Below are positions 53,692 through 64,000 of a stretch of 64,000 nucleotides of DNA, piece by piece (positions within the stretch are counted from its first letter, which is position 1; the number at the start of each line of letters is the position of its first letter). The notes under the pieces are model-generated. The model ran no database searches, had not been told where the DNA came from, and was given only the letters and a program-made list of their open reading frames with translations. Both the position numbers and the translations under genes were made by a program. Source of the stretch: Leptospira mayottensis 200901116 (GTDB lineage: Bacteria; Spirochaetota; Leptospiria; Leptospirales; Leptospiraceae); NCBI RefSeq assembly GCF_000306675.2, contig NZ_CP024871.1:2584501-2648500 (forward strand), read 5' to 3'.

Positions 53692-54846
53692 ATGATGTAT
53701 TTCCAATCCGTAAGCATTCGTTTTAAAAAAAGGTTCACAATACCCTTAATTATGATCTGTTTCTTTTGCGAACTCCAAGCTCAAACTAACGAAGGGCAAA
53801 TCTATCGTAATTTAACCGAAGCCCTCAAAAATCCAATGGACGTTGGAGTTCTTGATTTAAGTTCCAAACTCCTTACTACCTTTCCCAAAGGAATTGAAAA
53901 ATTTCAAAATCTAAAACATCTAGATTTAAGCAACAATCAACTCAAAGCGCTTCCAAAAGAAATTGGACAACTACAGAATTTACAAAAACTGAATGTAAGC
54001 GTTAATAACCTGATTGAGCTTCCCCAAGAAATTGGTCAGCTGCAAAATTTAGAACAATTGAATCTAAGCGGCAATCGCCTTACTACCCTTCCCCAAGAAA
54101 TTGGACAGTTGAAAAAGTTAGAAACGTTGCACGTATATTACAACCGTCTCACGATTCTTCCAAAAGAAATCGGACAATTACAGAATTTAGAAGAACTAAT
54201 ACTCTATGGCAACAGTCTCACATCTCTTCCAGAGGAAATCGGACAATTGCAAAAGTTCGAAAAATTATACCTGCATGATAATCAACTTACGACTCTTCCT
54301 CAAGGGCTCTGCAAATTACAAAACTTAGAACAGATCTATCTACATCAAAATAGACTTACATCTCTTCCTAAAGAGATCGGACAATTGAGAAAGCTATGGA
54401 CATTGTATTTATATAGCAATGAACTTACAACTCTTCCCGAAGAAATCGGGCAATTACAAAACTTACGTCAGTTAAGTCTAAAACTCAACAACCTTACTAC
54501 TCTTCCTAAAGAAATTGGACAACTGCAAAACTTAGACAATTTAGATTTGAGCGACAATCAACTCACATTGATTCCGAAAGAAATCGGACAATTACAAAAC
54601 TTAAAATTGTTGGATTTAAGCGGAAATTCACTGACTACTCTTCCTAAAGAAATCGGACAATTGAAAAACCTCTATTTTCTCGCAATGAAAGGTATTCCTG
54701 ATTTAATCTTACAAAAAGAAAATATCAGGAAATTAATTCCAAATGCGATCCTGAATTTTGGAGAGGAACGAAAACTCACAAGAGAAAACGACTCAAAGCC
54801 ATCGAAGAAAAAGTCAAAATCGAGAATTTCCGATCGACAAATTTAA
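53692..54846 (+). CDS. Secreted leucine-rich repeat protein
   Basis: A 384-residue protein with a signal peptide (FTIPLIMICFFCELQAQ, cleavage after LQA) and about 12 regular 23-residue leucine-rich repeats of the pattern LxxLxLxxNxLTxLPKEIGQLQN (residues about 50-335). The C-terminus is very basic (SKPSKKKSKSRI). This is the Leptospira-type LRR family, present in many copies in pathogenic species and often surface-exposed or secreted, thought to bind host or bacterial proteins. Either of two adjacent ATGs may be used. Its 5' end is duplicated behind it at 54971. Confidence 0.9.
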   Translation: MMYFQSVSIRFKKRFTIPLIMICFFCELQAQTNEGQIYRNLTEALKNPMDVGVLDLSSKLLTTFPKGIEKFQNLKHLDLSNNQLKALPKEIGQLQNLQKLNVSVNNLIELPQEIGQLQNLEQLNLSGNRLTTLPQEIGQLKKLETLHVYYNRLTILPKEIGQLQNLEELILYGNSLTSLPEEIGQLQKFEKLYLHDNQLTTLPQGLCKLQNLEQIYLHQNRLTSLPKEIGQLRKLWTLYLYSNELTTLPEEIGQLQNLRQLSLKLNNLTTLPKEIGQLQNLDNLDLSDNQLTLIPKEIGQLQNLKLLDLSGNSLTTLPKEIGQLKNLYFLAMKGIPDLILQKENIRKLIPNAILNFGEERKLTRENDSKPSKKKSKSRISDRQI

Positions 54847-54970
54847 GTTTGTTTTTGCTAAAGCATATATCTACATTTTCTAATATTTTACTCAACAAAG
54901 GGTTTCCATCATCCTTAAATTTTAGAAAACGATCCGTTTATTGAATTGACAGGGTTCATCCAACTTTCCA

Positions 54971-55113
54971 TTTTAATTCCGAAAAAATCCAAAAACCGTT
55001 TCCAGGAATCAATGATGTATTTCCAATCCGTAAGCATTCGTTTTAAAAAAGATTCATCATACCCCTTTTGATCTGTCTTTTTTGCAAACTCCAAGCCCAA
55101 CCTAACAAATATC
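54971..55113 (+). pseudogene. Dead 5' copy of the LRR gene
   Basis: Bases 54971-55113 repeat 53651-53795 at an offset of 1320 with high identity, including the start codons and the first 12 codons (MMYFQSVSIRFKK), after which a stop appears and the repeats are absent. It is the remnant of a second LRR paralogue, and the pair of direct repeats brackets the intact LRR gene. Confidence 0.85.
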
Positions 55114-55176
55114 GTACGGTATTCTACCAAATTTGAGTTTGAAAGAAATGGGCATCTGCTATTTTAGGACTTTAGA

Positions 55177-55467
55177 ATGAAACAATTTATAGTAGTACTT
55201 CGATATCTCGTTCCGATCAAAACGGTGGACGAGTACGTAATCGCGCACAGAGAATATTTGTCTAAAGGATACGAGCAGAAACTACTACTCGCATCCGGAC
55301 CTCAAGAACCTAGAACCGGCGGAATCTTTATTGCAAGAGCAGTGTCCCGCAAAGAAATGGAATCCTTTTGCCAACAAGATCCTTTTTATAAAAACGGAAT
55401 CGCTGAATATCAGATTTTGGAGTGGAGCCCGGTAAAATATCAAAAAGAATTTGAATTCTGGATTTAA
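55177..55467 (+). CDS. YciI-like protein
   Basis: A 96-residue cytoplasmic protein with the ferredoxin-like YciI fold: a first strand [10 protein letters not shown], the helix [12 protein letters not shown] containing the conserved histidine, the strand [20 protein letters not shown] and the closing [16 protein letters not shown]. The conserved His/Asp pattern of the family is present (RxHR-type). The function of YciI proteins is not known in general. It overlaps the convergent adenylate cyclase by four bases. Confidence 0.88.
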   Translation: MKQFIVVLRYLVPIKTVDEYVIAHREYLSKGYEQKLLLASGPQEPRTGGIFIARAVSRKEMESFCQQDPFYKNGIAEYQILEWSPVKYQKEFEFWI

Positions 55468-56783
55468 AACTTACCCAACTCATAAACGTCTACGGATTGT
55501 TCTCTACCCTTGACTCTGATAGAAGAAAGATGTTTACTTGGAACGTGGTCCTTGACTTCCTCGTAAACTGCCCGAGTAGCTAAAAGTTTGGTTCCAAATT
55601 CCTTATTCAGCTGCTCTACTCTGGAAGCAAGATTGACCACGTCCCCTATGATGGTGTATTCCCTCCTCGCTTCCGAACCTACGTTACCCGTCATCACTTC
55701 TCCAGAATGAAGACCAATTCCGATTTGGGTTTCGGGAATTTTACCTTCCTGATTCAATAACCCCACTTTTTTCAAAAGTTCGAGAGAAGCGTTCACAGCG
55801 TTTTTCACATCCTTACCGCCGTCCGAAATCGGAGCTCCAAACACAGCCATAAAACCGTCTCCTAAAAATTTGTTAATCATCCCGTTGTGCATGTTTACGA
55901 TATCGATTAAATGCGAAAAAATATAGTTGAGATAATCAATGACTTCTCCCGGAGATCTTCTTTCAGAAAATCTCGTAAAATTGCGGATATCCAAGAACAT
56001 CACGCAGACGTGTTTGAACTCGGAAAAATTTTCGTTCTTCTGTTCGAGAAGACGATCCACCACGTCAGGCGAAACATACTGCCCGAACATACCGATTACC
56101 TTATTCTTCTCCTGAACCGCATCCAATGCCGAAATCAAAGATCTTCGGAGCTGAATTCCCACAAGACCCGCGGCCACACCTCCCAACGTAAACAAAAGGC
56201 CTTTGGAAAAGAAAGGAGCAACGGAGTTGAAAAAGTGAATTGGCATTTTGATCGGATGATTGGGAATAAAATAAATCGCGAGAAAAACCAGCTCTGCCCC
56301 GGCGATAAAACCGGTAAACGCGCTCAGCCAGAACTCAAGACGAAGAACCGAAAGAATGATAAAAATCAAGTAAGTCAAAACCGCGGGAGAATACAAAGGA
56401 ATCAGCGGGGATTCAAAAGTTTCCGCGTTCAGCCAAAGAAGAATGGAAACGGAAGAAATTTCGACAAACGCGTTTCCGAATCTCGCAAAGGAAAAAACGG
56501 ATTTTCTTTTTTTAAGAAAATGACTAAACAATCTATTTACGACGAATTCGTAGATAGCGGTTGCGACGTTAACTTCAAGAACGGCGTAAAAAGGAAATCG
56601 GCCGCCCGTTTCCCTATCGATCCAATCATGAAAAACCGTAAATACAACGGCCATAAAAGTAGACACAAAGGCGAAAAATAGAAAAAGAATTTTCGTTCTG
56701 ACAATTTCACTTTTTAAAATTTCATAAGAAAACGGATCCATTTCTCGTTTCTTAAATTTTTCCGTCAAAATTTGATTCGCCAT
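55464..56783 (-). CDS. Membrane-bound adenylate/guanylate cyclase
   Basis: A 439-residue class III nucleotide cyclase. Residues about 30-215 form six membrane helices; residues about 250-430 are the catalytic domain. Metal-binding aspartates are in [12 protein letters not shown] and [13 protein letters not shown]; the purine-specifying Lys is in INKFLGD and the Asp in [14 protein letters not shown], which also supplies the transition-state Asn and Arg. These residues predict cyclic AMP as product. Leptospira genomes encode many such cyclases with diverse sensor parts. It is a single gene, convergent with the YciI-like gene. Confidence 0.92.
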   Translation of the reverse strand: MANQILTEKFKKREMDPFSYEILKSEIVRTKILFLFFAFVSTFMAVVFTVFHDWIDRETGGRFPFYAVLEVNVATAIYEFVVNRLFSHFLKKRKSVFSFARFGNAFVEISSVSILLWLNAETFESPLIPLYSPAVLTYLIFIILSVLRLEFWLSAFTGFIAGAELVFLAIYFIPNHPIKMPIHFFNSVAPFFSKGLLFTLGGVAAGLVGIQLRRSLISALDAVQEKNKVIGMFGQYVSPDVVDRLLEQKNENFSEFKHVCVMFLDIRNFTRFSERRSPGEVIDYLNYIFSHLIDIVNMHNGMINKFLGDGFMAVFGAPISDGGKDVKNAVNASLELLKKVGLLNQEGKIPETQIGIGLHSGEVMTGNVGSEARREYTIIGDVVNLASRVEQLNKEFGTKLLATRAVYEEVKDHVPSKHLSSIRVKGREQSVDVYELGKF

Positions 56784-57022
56784 TTCCTAACTCCGATAAG
56801 ATCCGACCCGCAAACGCTTCGGGCCAAATTAGAGATAACTTTCGAAACGGTTCGAAAAAAGAAAACCATAAATCTCAAAACGGCTAAACGATCTAAAGGA
56901 AGCAAACTAACGTATAAGTTTTACGGAAACGATTCGAAACGGTCCCATAACTCTGCGAATTTTAAAACAAATCCATTTGTTTAGGCTTTTTGGACGCTTC
57001 GTCGCGTAAACTCGGAATCTCA

Positions 57023-60003
<2,981 letters not shown>

Positions 60004-60142
60004 AAGGATACGAAAGTCCGAAAGGCGTTTTTACGAAACGATAAAATCAAATCGAAGTTTGGTTCCTTCCGACAAAAATACGGGGATTTTTTTGTTTCCA
60101 GAAAAAACTATTTTCTGATAGTTGTAACTGCGTTTTTATTTT

Positions 60143-60441
<299 letters not shown>

Positions 60442-60445
<4 letters not shown>

Positions 60446-60879
60446 AATTTTCCTTTTCGATCCTTTTATCCGTTTCGACCTTATTTCAAGCTATTGTTTT
60501 TTCCAGCGGTCTCTTCGGTTGTATTCTCGCAGAAAAGGCAAAAATCTGCGAATGCAATCACGGAAGCAAAATGCAGAAACACTCGAACGAAGAAGATAAA
60601 AGCTTTTCTAAAAAGGTCCTCTCGGAAAATCGATCGATGGTTTCTAAAAAACTCCCAAACTGTCATTCCGCAAAATCGGGAGAAGTTCATGTTTGTTCCT
60701 GCAAAAAGGCGGAAAATAAACTCTCTCAACTGAGCGCATTTTACTCGGCTCTTTTTTCTCCGATACAAGGAGCCGATATCAAGCATAACCCCAACTTCAT
60801 TCAAATCATTATTTTAGAATATTCTAATTCCGGAATTCTCTCTTTTTCCTCTCCGCTAAAGCCCCCTCGATTCTCTTAA
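60442..60879 (+). CDS. Exported Cys/His-rich protein, candidate metal binder
   Basis: A 145-residue protein with a signal peptide ([20 protein letters not shown]). The mature part carries paired cysteines and histidines: KICECNHG, then KLPNCHSAK, then [11 protein letters not shown], with many lysines and serines in between. The arrangement resembles small exported heavy-metal or copper-resistance proteins, although no family is certain. A last hydrophobic stretch ([14 protein letters not shown]) could anchor it. It lies 193 bases before the MbnP-like gene and is coupled to the STAS gene by ATGA. Confidence 0.6.
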
Positions 60880-61071
60880 CGCGCGCAGGCACAAACTTTC
60901 ATCCGGAGTTTGCAAAAAGCCGATCCGCAATTTTCCGAAAATCCGTAATTTCGAAACGATCATTTCTTTTCGTTCGCAGCGACGTTTACCGTTTCATTTC
61001 GATCATTGCCTGCACATTCGCGCGTATTCAAAATACCGGCAAATTAGATTCTATATTTAGGATAACTTATT

Positions 61072-62007
<936 letters not shown>

Positions 62008-62054
62008 TTCGAAAGTGCTCGATTTCGTTTCGAGCATTTTGAGGAAGCAAATAT

Positions 62055-64000
<1,946 letters not shown>

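Noticed and set aside
55911..56681. 256-codon plus-strand frame opposite the adenylate cyclase
   Set aside because: Antisense shadow of a gene with a complete catalytic domain; Arg/Lys/Asn-rich with no fold pattern.

Overview
The window looks like chromosomal DNA of a pathogenic-clade Leptospira; the species cannot be resolved from the sequence alone. The signs are low GC, many exported proteins with relaxed spirochaete lipoboxes, 23-residue leucine-rich repeat proteins, a large family of decaying genes and short repeats, an IS110-type element, and a house-keeping set (mtnA, lpdA, icmF, ilvD, FapA-like protein, adenylate cyclase) typical of this genus.

Layout. 0-5 kb: 3' end of a carbamoyltransferase gene (argF-like), a CitE/HpcH-type lyase, a small hypothetical protein, a rhomboid protease divergent from mtnA. 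5-14 kb: a FapA (DUF342) protein, two copies of a 170-bp inverted-repeat-ended element, an apparently intact IS110/IS1111-type insertion sequence directly beside one of them, an alpha/beta hydrolase, a TPR-like protein, a CheX-like protein coupled to a membrane-anchored degenerate GGDEF protein, and a methyltransferase. 14-21 kb: an accessory island. Two intact genes and at least one broken gene share the same WGR-domain 5' end joined to different 3' modules (leucine-rich repeats; a helical module; an unknown module), with near-identical 385-bp repeats. They are followed by three genes resembling toxin-immunity families (YwqG/DUF1963, Imm11/DUF1629, DUF7660) with no recognisable toxin.

21-37 kb: dihydrolipoamide dehydrogenase convergent with a Fur-family regulator, a HExxH lipoprotein, an NhaD-like antiporter, an XRE-cupin regulator, a frameshifted MarR pseudogene, a pseudouridine synthase, about 1.8 kb of decayed DNA, rsmI-like methylase, a HAD phosphatase coupled to an M23 peptidase, a DCC thiol oxidoreductase and a rhodanese-fold protein without catalytic cysteine. 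37-46 kb: a three-gene overlapping operon with a trypsin-like protease and a PDZ-type paralogue, a response regulator/anti-sigma-like ATPase fusion, and a minus-strand PAP2-flippase-outer-membrane-protein operon. 46-57 kb: PlsC-like acyltransferase, icmF (fused isobutyryl-CoA mutase), ilvD, a HigA relic, a secreted LRR gene with a dead 5' duplicate, a YciI-like protein and an adenylate cyclase. 57-64 kb: a glycosyltransferase/O-antigen-ligase pair, a STAS protein, and a likely metal locus: a Cys/His-rich exported protein, an MbnP-like lipoprotein, an MbnH-like di-haem enzyme and a lipoprotein running off the window end.

Functional links: the MbnP/MbnH pair is predicted to work as substrate and di-haem oxidase in copper binding; PAP2, flippase, glycosyltransferase and ligase point to envelope polysaccharide or lipid work; CheX-like, GGDEF-like, adenylate cyclase, response regulator/ATPase and STAS proteins give this region a signalling flavour. 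The most unusual parts are the modular WGR/immunity island, the IS110 element with a structured 3' non-coding region that could encode its guide RNA, and families of non-autonomous inverted-repeat elements.
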